Positions 24,674 through 33,876 of a stretch of 58,050 bases of DNA are shown one piece after another. The stretch comes from Clostridiales bacterium (GTDB taxonomy: Bacteria; Bacillota; Clostridia; Saccharofermentanales; Saccharofermentanaceae): contig JAGCVX010000025.1 of assembly GCA_017962145.1 (NCBI GenBank), positions 1-58,050 on the forward strand, given 5' to 3'. A program made the translations under genes and the position numbers. The first letter of the stretch is position 1. Each line of letters opens with the position of its first letter. The notes beneath the pieces are model-generated. The model did not search any database, was not told where the DNA came from, and was given only the letters and a program-made list of their open reading frames with translations.

Positions 24674-24728
24674 AGAATTTGCTGCATAACAAGTATTTCA
24701 CAAGGCATTTTCGTGAATCTCTTCCCAA

Positions 24729-24763
24729 CAAAAAACGACCGGACGTGGATCCGGTCGTTTTCG
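24729..24763 (-). terminator. Terminator of the Ala-rich coiled-coil gene
   Basis: AAACGACCGGA (24733-24743) pairs perfectly with TCCGGTCGTTT (24750-24760) around a 6-nt loop. The T-run is on the minus-strand transcript, 25 bp beyond the stop. Confidence 0.88.
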
Positions 24764-24787
24764 CTTGTTGTTCAACTCTAGCTAGTA

Positions 24788-26008
24788 TTACTCAGCCAGC
24801 GGCAGGGGAGTGATGTTCGACTTGCCGGAAAGCTCTTCAGCCTTACGAGCTTCTTCCTCAGCCTGCTCTGCAGCACGGAGAGCTTCTTCCTCGGCAGCCT
24901 TTGCAGCAGCCAGGGCTTCCTCGAGCTTCTTCTTTGCAGCTTCGGCTCTCTCTCTTGCCTTCTGAGCAGATGCCTTAGCTTCTTCTTCAGCCTTCTGAGC
25001 AGCGAGTTTCGCTTCTTCTTCGAGCTTCTTTTTGTTCGCCAGCTCGTAAGCTTCCTCTGCACGACGGGTAGCCATCTTGGCTTCCTCGGCCTTCTTCTCA
25101 GTAGTCTTTACCAGCTCTTCTGCTTCTTGTGCAAATGTTCTGGCTTCGAGCTCGGCTTCCTCAGCCTGCTTTCTCTTTTCTTCCTTAGCACGCAGTGAGT
25201 TCAGCTTTGCATCCTGCTCGGTCTTCTTCTGAGAAGCGATACGGAGAGCTTCACTTGCTTTCTTCTTGGCTTCACGAGCTGCGGCTTCTGCTTCGTTGGC
25301 TTCGTTCTGTGCCTTCTTAGCATCTTCCATAGCCTGTGCGTACTCTGCTTCCGCAGCCTTTGCAGCTTCTTCTGCTTCGCTTTCAACCTTAACGGCAGCT
25401 TCGAGATCCTCAGCAGCCATCGCAGCAGCGCCTCTAGCAGCCTCAGCTTTTGCTACGGCTTCAACGGCATCCTTAACGGCACGCTCTTCACGGGACTTCG
25501 CAGATACGAACTCGACCTGAGCTTTATCAGCGGTAGCCGCGATCGTGGATCTGTTCTTGTTTGCTGCAGATCTCTTTGCAGAAGTAGAATCCCACGGAAG
25601 TTCGTTCGAAGCAGTTTCAGGAGCAGGAGTAGATCCGCCCTTTACAGGGACGGCCCAAGTGTTCATGTTTGCCTTCGGAAGCGGAGCCGGAAGAGGAGTG
25701 ATGTGAGAAACTTCTTCCTTCACAGTCGTCTCTGTCTTCACTTCAGCAGTAGTAGCTGTAGAAGCAGCCGGCTTTGCAGCAACAGAAGAGGTTGTCGTAG
25801 TTTTACGAGAATCTTCTTTTGCTTTTCTGGCTTCTTCCATCGCCTTACGAGCTTCGATCTGTGCTTTCGCAGCAGCCGCACGTTCCTTAGCCGCGTTCAT
25901 CGCGGCCTCACGCTCACTGATTGGTGCCTTCTTTACGGCAGCGCTTCCCGAAGACTTTGAACCCGGGAGACCCGCCTTATCTTTTAAAGCATCTAAAAAA
26001 CTAGCCAT
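24788..26008 (-). CDS. Ala/Glu/Lys-rich coiled-coil protein
   Basis: The 406-residue protein has no signal peptide. Residues 30-65 and about 165-395 are long Ala/Glu/Lys heptad-like helices (EEAAKAAEAEYAQAMEDAKK and many similar). A disordered Thr/Ala/Pro-rich stretch lies between. The motif ITPLP occurs twice, once in the middle (SHITPLPAPLPKAN) and once at the very C-terminus (SNITPLPLAE), which suggests a docking peptide. It could be a cytoskeletal scaffold or a polar organiser. The composition resembles TolA-type proteins, but no membrane anchor is seen. A good promoter (26060-26087) and terminator make it a single-gene unit. Confidence 0.75.
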   Translation of the reverse strand: MASFLDALKDKAGLPGSKSSGSAAVKKAPISEREAAMNAAKERAAAAKAQIEARKAMEEARKAKEDSRKTTTTSSVAAKPAASTATTAEVKTETTVKEEVSHITPLPAPLPKANMNTWAVPVKGGSTPAPETASNELPWDSTSAKRSAANKNRSTIAATADKAQVEFVSAKSREERAVKDAVEAVAKAEAARGAAAMAAEDLEAAVKVESEAEEAAKAAEAEYAQAMEDAKKAQNEANEAEAAAREAKKKASEALRIASQKKTEQDAKLNSLRAKEEKRKQAEEAELEARTFAQEAEELVKTTEKKAEEAKMATRRAEEAYELANKKKLEEEAKLAAQKAEEEAKASAQKARERAEAAKKKLEEALAAAKAAEEEALRAAEQAEEEARKAEELSGKSNITPLPLAE

Positions 26009-26059
26009 TCTTTATCACCCTATACGACCCAGAAATAAAAAATCTAATACTTCGCTTTT

Positions 26060-26087
26060 ATTATACTATGTTACAAGCGTATTTCAA
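26060..26087 (-). promoter_or_regulatory. Promoter of the Ala-rich coiled-coil gene
   Basis: The minus strand has TTGAAA (26082-26087) and TATAAT (26060-26065), 16 bp apart, about 50 nt before the ATG at 26008. Confidence 0.7.
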
Positions 26088-26158
26088 CCCTTTCTGTCAA
26101 GGTCATTCGTTAAAATGCTAGAGTTCTTACCTGATTTCGTGAGATTTTTTGTGTTTTT

Positions 26159-26848
26159 TCACATCAAGAGCATCCCGAGGACACCGGTGAAGTTCGTTAT
26201 GAAGTGTTGTAAGAAGGGGATCGTGGGGTTTTTCGACTTCAGAAGGACGAATGAGTACGTAAGGCCGGTTCCGAATAGCGGAAGGTTCGTAAGAAGCTCC
26301 TCGCATGTAATCGCTTTGACATGGACGGCCATGAAGCAAAACGCGGAAAGCAGCATCGCTGCGACCATCGGAATCTTTTTACTTACTTTCTCTGCCAGAA
26401 CAATGCGGAAGACATGTTCCTCGGTAAGCGGCCCGAGCACGGCGACGAGAAGGACAGCGACGGCGGCGGGGATGAGCGTGACGACGGTCGCGACCGAGTT
26501 GTCATTTATCGAAGAACTGTAATCCGGGCAGATAAACATCTTCGGGATCGAAAAGATCGTCTGGATGAGAAGATCTCCAAAAACTGTACCGACAAACCAT
26601 AAAACGGATTTCCAGGGGTGTTCTTTCCAGGCCTTGAGTCCGGCCTTCCAGCTGTCGCGGAAAAGATAAAGACCGGCTGCGGCAAGGATCGTATAGACGG
26701 CGATCTGATACCAAAGCGAGACGCGCCCGGTGAGAAATCCCATATGGTTTCCGAGTCTTGGGATAATCAGTTTAAAGATCACATATGCTCCCAGAAAAAG
26801 GGCGCAGGGAACCACACTGCCGGACTTGGCAGTTTTTTCTTCGTTCAT
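26159..26848 (-). CDS. CPBP family intramembrane metalloprotease
   Basis: The product is 229 residues with about seven membrane helices. All family motifs are present: EEHVFR (E143, E144, R148), FMAVH (H176) and HFITN (H215, N219). It is therefore probably an active membrane glutamic/metallo-type endopeptidase, unlike the degenerate relative at 19130. It follows the XRE membrane gene by 21 bp in the same direction. Family members process prenylated proteins, bacteriocins or regulators. An XRE partner suggests a signal-responsive pair. Confidence 0.85.
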   Translation of the reverse strand: MNEEKTAKSGSVVPCALFLGAYVIFKLIIPRLGNHMGFLTGRVSLWYQIAVYTILAAAGLYLFRDSWKAGLKAWKEHPWKSVLWFVGTVFGDLLIQTIFSIPKMFICPDYSSSINDNSVATVVTLIPAAVAVLLVAVLGPLTEEHVFRIVLAEKVSKKIPMVAAMLLSAFCFMAVHVKAITCEELLTNLPLFGTGLTYSFVLLKSKNPTIPFLQHFITNFTGVLGMLLM

Positions 26849-26869
26849 GGATATTACCTCCGTGAGAGT

Positions 26870-27415
26870 TTATTTGAATTGGAAGGATGTCATCATGAGA
26901 AGGATCAGGATCGACAGGGGCACGAAGAGTAGGAGCAGCGCCACGAAGGCTTTCTTCTTGCTCTTGGAAGATCCGTAATCGATCAGGGTCAAGATGGCGC
27001 CAAGGAGATAAAGTATGCCGATTCCTGCTCCCAGGACGGCTACGATATGCAGGTGCTTGAAGATCGAAAGAAGAAGGATCAGCGTGATGGAAGAGGCCAG
27101 GATCAGGACCACAAGCCTTCTTTCCTTCCTTCTGTCGTTGATATTCATGTGGAGGGTGTCGGACAACGTCTTGCTCGCTTCCTCCAGGGATACGGTGTCA
27201 TTTTCGTTTCTCTTACTGTGCATCAGTTCCAAAAGACTGATGTCCAGTGCCGCTGAAAGCGCTTCGAGAGTTTCGATGTCCGGATAGCCATGTCCGTTTT
27301 CCCAACGGCTGATCGCTTTATCCGTGACCAAAAGTTTCTCGGCAAGATCTTTTTGGGTCATGCCACAGCGTTTTCTTTGTTCGGCGATGAAGGATCCGAA
27401 TTGTTTTGTATCCAT
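26870..27415 (-). CDS. XRE helix-turn-helix protein with three membrane helices
   Basis: The product is 181 residues. Residues 5-62 are an XRE domain (MTQKDLAEKLLVTDKAISRWENGHGYPD). The C-terminal half has three predicted membrane helices (LVVLILASSITLILLLSIF, VAVLGAGIGILYLLGAILTL, AFVALLLLFVPLSILILLMM). The ATG follows AAGGAGGTGCC. It is a membrane-bound DNA-binding regulator that probably governs its own operon with the CPBP protease downstream. Confidence 0.88.
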   Translation of the reverse strand: MDTKQFGSFIAEQRKRCGMTQKDLAEKLLVTDKAISRWENGHGYPDIETLEALSAALDISLLELMHSKRNENDTVSLEEASKTLSDTLHMNINDRRKERRLVVLILASSITLILLLSIFKHLHIVAVLGAGIGILYLLGAILTLIDYGSSKSKKKAFVALLLLFVPLSILILLMMTSFQFK

Positions 27416-27528
27416 CTGGCACCTCCTTGGGTTTCCGTCTGGCTCAAGTATACAAAACCTGCCCCGTTTTTCAATCTATGATTCATAGAGTGCCGTGATT
27501 TCAGGCGTTTCGAGTTTTTAAGACGGGT

Positions 27529-29874
27529 TTACATCTGATCCTGGATATACTTGACGATGTCGGTCATCTTGCTCTTTTTCCACTCTTCTTTTTCCGCTTC
27601 TTCGGCAAGCGGGCAGAGGATAAAGAAGTCAAGTGTCTCGCCCGGAACACGACCTGTACGCATCGGCTCCGCAAAATGCGCTTTCCATTCTTCTTCGGTT
27701 GCGTCCTTAAATCTCTTCGGGTCGAGATACGTCATCTGTCTTTTGGTGGCCGCGATGTGCATCTTGGTCGAAAGCGGGGACAGAAGCTTATATTCTTCCT
27801 CCGGAACATCCTGGAAGATCACGGGGAGATCCCCGATATCGACATGCTCTTCTCCTCGCTTGATATCGAGACCATAAGGCGTAAAGGAGAAGGAGTCTTT
27901 CGAGAATTTCAAAGAAAGCAGCAGTCCCTTTTCCGTATTGAACTGGGAGCGCTGGTAGTCGGTGTCGAAGATAAAGTTTCCGAGCGAATAGAAGATCGCC
28001 TTGTCGCCGACGGTCTCGTAATTCATCGGAACATGGGGGTGGTGGGATACCACGATGTCCGCACCCATCTTGAGGTACAGGTGATATCTTTCTCTTGTGT
28101 AGGGAGACGGAAGCGGAGTGAATTCTTCGCCCGCGTGTGCCACAACGATACACCAGCGGCAGGTCTTCTTGATCTCCTTGATCGCTTCTTCGATCGCGTC
28201 TAGGTCGCTCCAGCTGAAGCAACCCGGCTTTTCTTCGTCTGCCTTTCGGCAGGCTCTCTGGTAGCCGACACCGAACATGCCGATGCCTCCGGCTTCCGGA
28301 AGAGTCAGGATCTTTCTAGCTTCATGGATATCCATACCGGCACCGATCGTGCGGATGTCTCTCTTTTGCGCTTCCTTTAATGTGGAAGCGATGCCTTCCG
28401 GACCTGCGTCCATGATATGGTTATTACATATATTCCATATATCACAGTGATTCTCTTTCAGAAAATCCGCGACCGCCGGGTCCATGAAGTGAAGAAGCTG
28501 CTTGGTGCCTTCGTTGACATCGTTTTTGGGACACTCCATGATCGGTCCTTCGACGTTGGCGATGACGTGGTCGGCGAACGAAAGGACGTCCTTGATCTTT
28601 TTGGAAAGAAGATCCGGATCTTCCCACTTATGGTCCATATACCGGTCAAATCCGATGTCTCCGGTAAATACGAGTGTGGTCTCGCCCTTTACGAGCTGGC
28701 AGAACTTTTCGCCTCTTGCTTCAAAGTCCTTAAAGTGGGTATAGGATGCCGCGGCAGGGGACATGATGCATGCTTTTCCCACTGGCGTGATCTTTCTTGC
28801 GAGGTCCACCGATTCCTTGATATCGGAAACCAGGTGGCAGTAAGGAAGATCGCCGAGCTCGTCATAGATCCGCTTTCCGGATTCGTAGGCGAAGATATAC
28901 TGGTACTCTGCGTGCTCTTTAATGAATGCGATGAGTGTGTCGTAGTCGATCCCTCGGTCCATACCGCCGATCAGGAGTGTTCCTGTGTTGGCGATGCTCG
29001 TTGCGGCCTGGATGGTCGCCTGCGGGATCGTGGAGATGGAATCGTTATAGAAATCGATGCCGTCGTAGTTTCCGATGAATTCCAGGCGGTGGTGAAGACC
29101 GGTGAAACTCTCGATGCTCTTTCTTACCTTGTCCGCATCGAGTCCTAAGACTTCGGTACAGATCCGGAACACGAATGTCGCGTTAAAGCGGTTATGCGCG
29201 CCCTGAAGCTTCATGGAAAAATCGAGGGACTCGTCAAAGTTCAGTCTTACCTTCTTTGCTTTCGTATCGATCTCGGGCACGTCATTTCCATAAAAGAGGA
29301 AATCCCCCTCTTTCTGATGGATCGTGATATTTTTCTTCGCGTTGAAATAATTCTCCATCGTGATATAGCGGTCGAGGTGATCCTCGTAGAGATTTAAAAA
29401 TACCGCGATGTGAGGAGAGGTCTCAAGGTCCGAAAGCTGGTGGCAGCTTAATTCATAGACCACGAGGGTGTCGTTCTTGATATCGTCGTAGTAGTCAAAG
29501 CACGGAAGACCGATATTTCCGCAGAGGATCGCATTTCCATCTCTAAGATCGTGAAGCACGTGATAAAGAAGGGAAGATGTGGTGCTCTTTCCCTTGGTGC
29601 CCGTGATGCCGATGACCTGACCTCTAAACTCTTCCATGAAGAGGCGGGTCTGGGAGATATATTTCGGATTACTGTCTTTGGTAACGATACCGGGACTTTT
29701 TAAGATGAGATCGTAGTTTTCCGAAAGCTCGCGGATCTGATCTTCTTTTCCCTCGAACATGTCGTAGGTTGCAGTCGGGACGTGTTCTTTTAAGAACTTC
29801 TCGGAAGATTTTCCTTCTCTTCCTTTGCCCCAGATCAGAATTTTCTTGTTTTGAAGTTTTTCCGTGATCTTCAT
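27529..29874 (-). CDS. MurD-like ligase fused to CapA-like domain
   Basis: A single 781-residue frame. Residues 1-397 follow MurD (UDP-MurNAc-L-Ala:D-Glu ligase): ATP loop TGTKGKSTT (91-99), ELSCHQL, NLYEDHLDRY, HNRFN, and the C-terminal IMSPAAASYTHFKDFEARG. Residues 401-650 follow CapA/PgsA of poly-gamma-glutamate synthesis: FTGDIGFDRY, NNHIMDAGPEG, VVAHAGEEF and SHHPHVP, the metallophosphatase-like core. About 130 unassigned residues follow. No signal peptide is seen, whereas usual CapA proteins are membrane-anchored. Whether this is the cell's only MurD or a specialised ligase that joins amino acids with a coupled hydrolase cannot be told. AAGGAGGG precedes the ATG. Confidence 0.88.
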   Translation of the reverse strand: MKITEKLQNKKILIWGKGREGKSSEKFLKEHVPTATYDMFEGKEDQIRELSENYDLILKSPGIVTKDSNPKYISQTRLFMEEFRGQVIGITGTKGKSTTSSLLYHVLHDLRDGNAILCGNIGLPCFDYYDDIKNDTLVVYELSCHQLSDLETSPHIAVFLNLYEDHLDRYITMENYFNAKKNITIHQKEGDFLFYGNDVPEIDTKAKKVRLNFDESLDFSMKLQGAHNRFNATFVFRICTEVLGLDADKVRKSIESFTGLHHRLEFIGNYDGIDFYNDSISTIPQATIQAATSIANTGTLLIGGMDRGIDYDTLIAFIKEHAEYQYIFAYESGKRIYDELGDLPYCHLVSDIKESVDLARKITPVGKACIMSPAAASYTHFKDFEARGEKFCQLVKGETTLVFTGDIGFDRYMDHKWEDPDLLSKKIKDVLSFADHVIANVEGPIMECPKNDVNEGTKQLLHFMDPAVADFLKENHCDIWNICNNHIMDAGPEGIASTLKEAQKRDIRTIGAGMDIHEARKILTLPEAGGIGMFGVGYQRACRKADEEKPGCFSWSDLDAIEEAIKEIKKTCRWCIVVAHAGEEFTPLPSPYTRERYHLYLKMGADIVVSHHPHVPMNYETVGDKAIFYSLGNFIFDTDYQRSQFNTEKGLLLSLKFSKDSFSFTPYGLDIKRGEEHVDIGDLPVIFQDVPEEEYKLLSPLSTKMHIAATKRQMTYLDPKRFKDATEEEWKAHFAEPMRTGRVPGETLDFFILCPLAEEAEKEEWKKSKMTDIVKYIQDQM

Positions 29875-29909
29875 ACGATCCCTCCTTGAACGAGTCTATT
29901 TTACCATTC

Positions 29910-31325
29910 TTAGGAGGAAGCTTTCTTACTTTCTTTTTTCATCTTCTTCCAGATCGTGAAATACATCGTCGTAAAGCAGATGCTCGCGCCGGTAAACTGG
30001 CTGATGCATTCGGCCCAGAATACGCCGTCAACGCCAAGTCCGATCCCCGGAAGAAGAAGTGTCAGAGGCGTAACTAAAAGGATCTTTCGGAGCATCGAGA
30101 AGAAGAGTGCGTGCTTAGGATAGTTCAGTGCGACAAATGTGGTCTGGCCGCTCATCTGAAGTGCCATAAAGGGGAACGCGAGGAAAAAGATCCTTCCGCA
30201 ATGCACTGTCATCCGGATCAGTTCGGGATCCTGGGTGAAGATGCAGATGATGGGCTTCGGGATAAAGAGCATCAGGAACCACATGAGGGTATTGACCATA
30301 AGGCCGGTAAGGAAGATAAAGCGGATGCAGGAGCAGACACGGTCGGGTTTCTTTGCGCCGTAGTTATAGCTCATGACATTCTGACCCGCACCGGTGACAC
30401 CACTGTTCGGAAGGCTCATGATCTCTCTTATCGAGTTATTCAGGCTCATCGCGCCGATATAAAGGGTGCTGAGCGGACCGGCCCAGGCCTTCAGGACGAC
30501 ATTGACGATCGCCTGTGTGATGCTGGATGTGACGCGGAACGTAAAGCCGGTCGCGCCGAGTTTCAGAAGACCTCCGAGCTGCTTTTTGTCGATGCCGAGT
30601 CTTTTCAGACGAAGCGGCGGGCGCTTGCTTCTCAGGAAGAAAATGACCCACAGCGCGCTGACGCTTTGGGAAATGACGGTGGCGAGGGCCGCGCCTTTTA
30701 CGCCCATGTGGAGCGTGAAGATAAAGACCGGGTCGAGCGCGATGTTGATGAGCGCGCCGATGACAACGGTGGTCATGCCGATCTTCGGAAAGCCCTGTGC
30801 ATTGATGTACGGATTCATGCCAAGGCTCAAAAGGACCGGGATCGTGCCGATGACGTAGATGCGGAAATATCCGATCGCGTAGGGAAGCGAATTCTCATCA
30901 CCGCCTAAAAGCTCGAGGAGCCAGGGTGCCGTGATGAAAAAGAGCACGGTGAGCGTTGCGCCGATCAGAAGAAGAAGGGTAAAGGACGTACCCATCATGC
31001 GCTCGGCTTTGGCATCGTCTTTTTCGCCTCGTGCGATCGTGGCCAGGGTCGTTCCGCCGGTACTGCAGAGGTTGGCAAATGCGGAGATCAATGTGATCAG
31101 GGGAAAGCACACGCCGAGTCCCGTGATGGCATTTGTTCCTGTGTCCCCGAGGTGACCGATATAGGCGCGGTCGACTATGTTATAAAGAACGACCACCAGC
31201 TCGGCCAGCATGATCGGAAGACCGAGCTTTAAGATGAGATACGGGACATTTCCCTTGGAAAAATCACCTTTCGAAGATGATCCCGTAAGGTTCGTCTCTT
31301 CTTGCTTTCGGTTTTCGTCTTGCAT
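29910..31325 (-). CDS. MATE family efflux transporter
   Basis: The product is 471 residues with twelve predicted membrane helices and the MATE internal duplication (PIMLAELVVVLYNIVDRAYIGHLG near the start; a second bundle after 240). It exports drugs or metabolites against Na+ or H+. A GTG at 31343 overlaps the CDF stop by four bases, but the ATG at 31325 has GAGGAAAAG before it and is preferred. It is probably co-transcribed with the CDF gene upstream and followed 35 bp on by the MurD-CapA gene. Confidence 0.92.
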   Translation of the reverse strand: MQDENRKQEETNLTGSSSKGDFSKGNVPYLILKLGLPIMLAELVVVLYNIVDRAYIGHLGDTGTNAITGLGVCFPLITLISAFANLCSTGGTTLATIARGEKDDAKAERMMGTSFTLLLLIGATLTVLFFITAPWLLELLGGDENSLPYAIGYFRIYVIGTIPVLLSLGMNPYINAQGFPKIGMTTVVIGALINIALDPVFIFTLHMGVKGAALATVISQSVSALWVIFFLRSKRPPLRLKRLGIDKKQLGGLLKLGATGFTFRVTSSITQAIVNVVLKAWAGPLSTLYIGAMSLNNSIREIMSLPNSGVTGAGQNVMSYNYGAKKPDRVCSCIRFIFLTGLMVNTLMWFLMLFIPKPIICIFTQDPELIRMTVHCGRIFFLAFPFMALQMSGQTTFVALNYPKHALFFSMLRKILLVTPLTLLLPGIGLGVDGVFWAECISQFTGASICFTTMYFTIWKKMKKESKKASS

Positions 31326-31339
31326 GCTTTTTCTTTTCC

Positions 31340-32506
31340 TCACACGTAGGATCGGTCGATCTTGATCACGCAGTAATAATGCGGATGGACTTTCAGGACT
31401 TCATCGCGCACGGTGGCGATCAGGTCTTTTTCGGATGTCTTGATGTCGTGGGGCACCACCATATCGAAGATCAGGTTGGTGTGGCTCTCGCCCGGGACCA
31501 TACGGAAATCGTGGATCGTGATGCGCTCGTCGATCTTCTTGACGATGGCTTTCGCTTCTTCCTGAAGCTTCATGAGATCCTTGTTTTTCGTGTCGATCGG
31601 ATCCATGTGGATGACCGCTTCGCACTCAAGTTCTCTAGCCAGATCCAGTTCGATATTGTCGATACAGTCATGAATATAGAACATATCCTGAAATGCCGAA
31701 ACTTCCGCGTGAAGGGAGATCATCTTTCTGCCCGGGCCGTAGTCATGGACGACGACATCGTGGATGCCGCTGACGGCTTCGTGGGACATGACGATCTCTT
31801 CGATCTTATCGAGAAATTCTTTGGACGGCGGAGTACCGAGAAGCGGCTCGATCGTCTCTCTTGCGGCATTGATACCCGAATAGAGGATGAAGATCGAAAG
31901 TGCCACACCGATATAGGCGTCGACCGGAAGGTCGGTAAACTTTGTCGCGATGACGGCAAGCAGAACGACCGAGGTGGAGATCATGTCATTTCGGCTGTCG
32001 ACGGCGGTCGCACGCATGGCAGAAGACTCGATGACCTTGGCCCAGTGGAAGTTATAGTACATCATGTAGGCCTTGACCAGAAGGGACGCAACCAGCATCA
32101 CGATCGCAGGGATCGTGCACAGGACCGCGGTCGGATGGATGATGCCCTCGATCGAGGACTTTCCGAGTTCAAATCCCATGATGCAGATAAGAAGCGAAAC
32201 GATCAGGCCGGAAATATATTCGATACGGCCGTGGCCGAACGGATGGTCCGCGTCCGGCGCCTTTCCCGCAAGGCGGAAACCGATCATGGTGATGATCGAC
32301 GAGCCCGCGTCGGACAGGTTATTTAACGCGTCACCGACGATAGCGATGGAGTGCGTCAGGATTCCCATGATGAGTTTTCCGAGGAACAGAAGCAGGTTTA
32401 AAAAGATACCGCAGGCACCGCAGATACTTCCCACGCTTCTACGCACATGGGGTTGCCTGGGATCTTTAATATCCGGTACCAGTTTTCGGATCAGTAACGA
32501 AACCAT
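31340..32506 (-). CDS. Cation diffusion facilitator family transporter
   Basis: The product is 388 residues with six membrane helices and a cytosolic ferredoxin-like C-terminal domain (about 215-300), plus an extra ~80-residue tail (TIHDFRMVPGESHTNLIFDM) resembling a second such domain. Membrane site residues are NNLSD (N-x-x-x-D) in helix 2 and DSRND (D-x-x-x-D) in helix 5. That pattern matches bacterial Mn2+ exporters (MntE type) better than the D/H set of Zn2+ exporters, so manganese efflux is a reasonable inference. CAGGAGAG precedes the ATG. Confidence 0.9.
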   Translation of the reverse strand: MVSLLIRKLVPDIKDPRQPHVRRSVGSICGACGIFLNLLLFLGKLIMGILTHSIAIVGDALNNLSDAGSSIITMIGFRLAGKAPDADHPFGHGRIEYISGLIVSLLICIMGFELGKSSIEGIIHPTAVLCTIPAIVMLVASLLVKAYMMYYNFHWAKVIESSAMRATAVDSRNDMISTSVVLLAVIATKFTDLPVDAYIGVALSIFILYSGINAARETIEPLLGTPPSKEFLDKIEEIVMSHEAVSGIHDVVVHDYGPGRKMISLHAEVSAFQDMFYIHDCIDNIELDLARELECEAVIHMDPIDTKNKDLMKLQEEAKAIVKKIDERITIHDFRMVPGESHTNLIFDMVVPHDIKTSEKDLIATVRDEVLKVHPHYYCVIKIDRSYV

Positions 32507-32602
32507 TTTTCTCTCTCCTGTCGCACGATTATATAGATAATATATCTTTTTACGCGTGAAAGGGAGAGTTTTTCCTTTTTCGTTGGAAAAGTGAAACTTT
32601 TG

Positions 32603-33865
32603 TTAGCGCTTGAAGGTATGTCTCGTGATCGAAAGGCGCTTTCCGAGCGTGACGATGCCGAAGACATTTTTGGCGTAGGAAACGATCGGCGGAAGGAATG
32701 TCAGATCTTTCAGATCGACCGTATTTTCCGGTCCCTCGTAGTGGTCTTTTATGTCCGCCCGTGTCAGGTTCGTGATGCTCATGTCCCTCGTCTTTTCCTG
32801 GTCGTAGCCGAGAAGGCTTCTGAGTTTTTCGGAAGTCTTACTGTGGAAAACGCCCGTGTACTCGAGGCAGACCGCGTCGACCAGTGTGGGATCAAATGCC
32901 GCCATAAAGTGCAGGATGAAGTAGCGGTATTTGGGGTGGTCGAGTTTTTTCTTCAGAAGGCGGAGGATATTTCTCGCGTTCTCTGCGATGGAATCGTCCT
33001 CTTTGTACAGATAGTCGATCGAGATGCCGGTCGCCTGGTTGCCCATCCCGCGGTTTGGAAAGAGCTCTCTGGCATCGACGGCATAGCCGATATTGGCCTT
33101 TTCTTTGAAGGCTTCTCCCATATCTCTTCCGAGATGTCCGCCCACGATCTTTGCGGTCAGAAGCGCCGTGATGCTCGCTCTGCTTTCGTGTGCTTCCTGA
33201 AGGAGTGCGTCAAATTCTTCGCCTTCGATCGTTTCTTCTGAAAATGCCGTGCGGTTGATGTTCCAGAATTTCTCGTAGGCTTTCTGCATGTCGTCAAACG
33301 TAAAGACTCTTCGATCCGGGTCTTTTTCCCACATCTTGTTGTAGCGGCGGATGAGGATCTTATAGAAAAACGGCATCTTGCTGTTTTTCGGAAGGTCTTC
33401 CGTTGTGGTGTTTTTAAACGGGATCTTATCTAAATCTTCGTTCCCCGAAAGAGCAAAAAAGAAGCTCTCGATGAAGTAAAGAAGGGACTTTCCGTCTCCG
33501 CCGAGGTGATGCATCTGAAAAATGAATGTATTTTTCCCGGGGGTAAAAAGGTAGTACGCGCGGATATATTCACCCTCGTCTATATGAAATCTTCTGCCCT
33601 CATTTTCAGAGATGCAGTGTTCCAAGTTTTTGGTGGTTGGGGAGATGGTGCTTCCCGGTTTTTCACATGGTTCGTAGAATGCTTTTCCGTCCGGGTCGAT
33701 GACGACTTTGGTGTTGAGGACTTCGTGGGATCGGATCGCGAGGGCAAAGGCTTTCTGGATCTTTTCATCGCTTGGGACTTCTGAGAATACGGCATCGACC
33801 GACATGGTGATCACCATGCCGACATCGAATAGATCTGCTCGTTCTGTCTCGATCTTATAGCGCAT
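32603..33865 (-). CDS. Stand-alone condensation/acyltransferase-fold protein
   Basis: The product is 420 residues from the ATG at 33865 (AAAGGAG). It has the active-site motif HHLGGDG (H119-G125; HHxxxDG) of condensation domains and the related PapA/alcohol acyltransferases. There is no carrier or adenylation domain, and none is nearby. It is the last gene of a TetR-SDR-condensation operon, 11 bp after the SDR stop. Acyl transfer to an alcohol or amine, as in lipid modification, is inference. Confidence 0.82.
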   Translation of the reverse strand: MRYKIETERADLFDVGMVITMSVDAVFSEVPSDEKIQKAFALAIRSHEVLNTKVVIDPDGKAFYEPCEKPGSTISPTTKNLEHCISENEGRRFHIDEGEYIRAYYLFTPGKNTFIFQMHHLGGDGKSLLYFIESFFFALSGNEDLDKIPFKNTTTEDLPKNSKMPFFYKILIRRYNKMWEKDPDRRVFTFDDMQKAYEKFWNINRTAFSEETIEGEEFDALLQEAHESRASITALLTAKIVGGHLGRDMGEAFKEKANIGYAVDARELFPNRGMGNQATGISIDYLYKEDDSIAENARNILRLLKKKLDHPKYRYFILHFMAAFDPTLVDAVCLEYTGVFHSKTSEKLRSLLGYDQEKTRDMSITNLTRADIKDHYEGPENTVDLKDLTFLPPIVSYAKNVFGIVTLGKRLSITRHTFKR

Positions 33866-33876
33866 CTTTTCTCCTT

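Noticed and set aside
27495..27525. Stray copy of the array hairpin (TTCGAGTTTTTA)
   Set aside because: Only the loop-like motif is present; flanking arms are not complementary, so chance is likely.
28417..29148. Plus-strand frame inside the MurD-CapA gene
   Set aside because: It is a shadow of the well-supported minus-strand gene, with no ribosome site or family motif.
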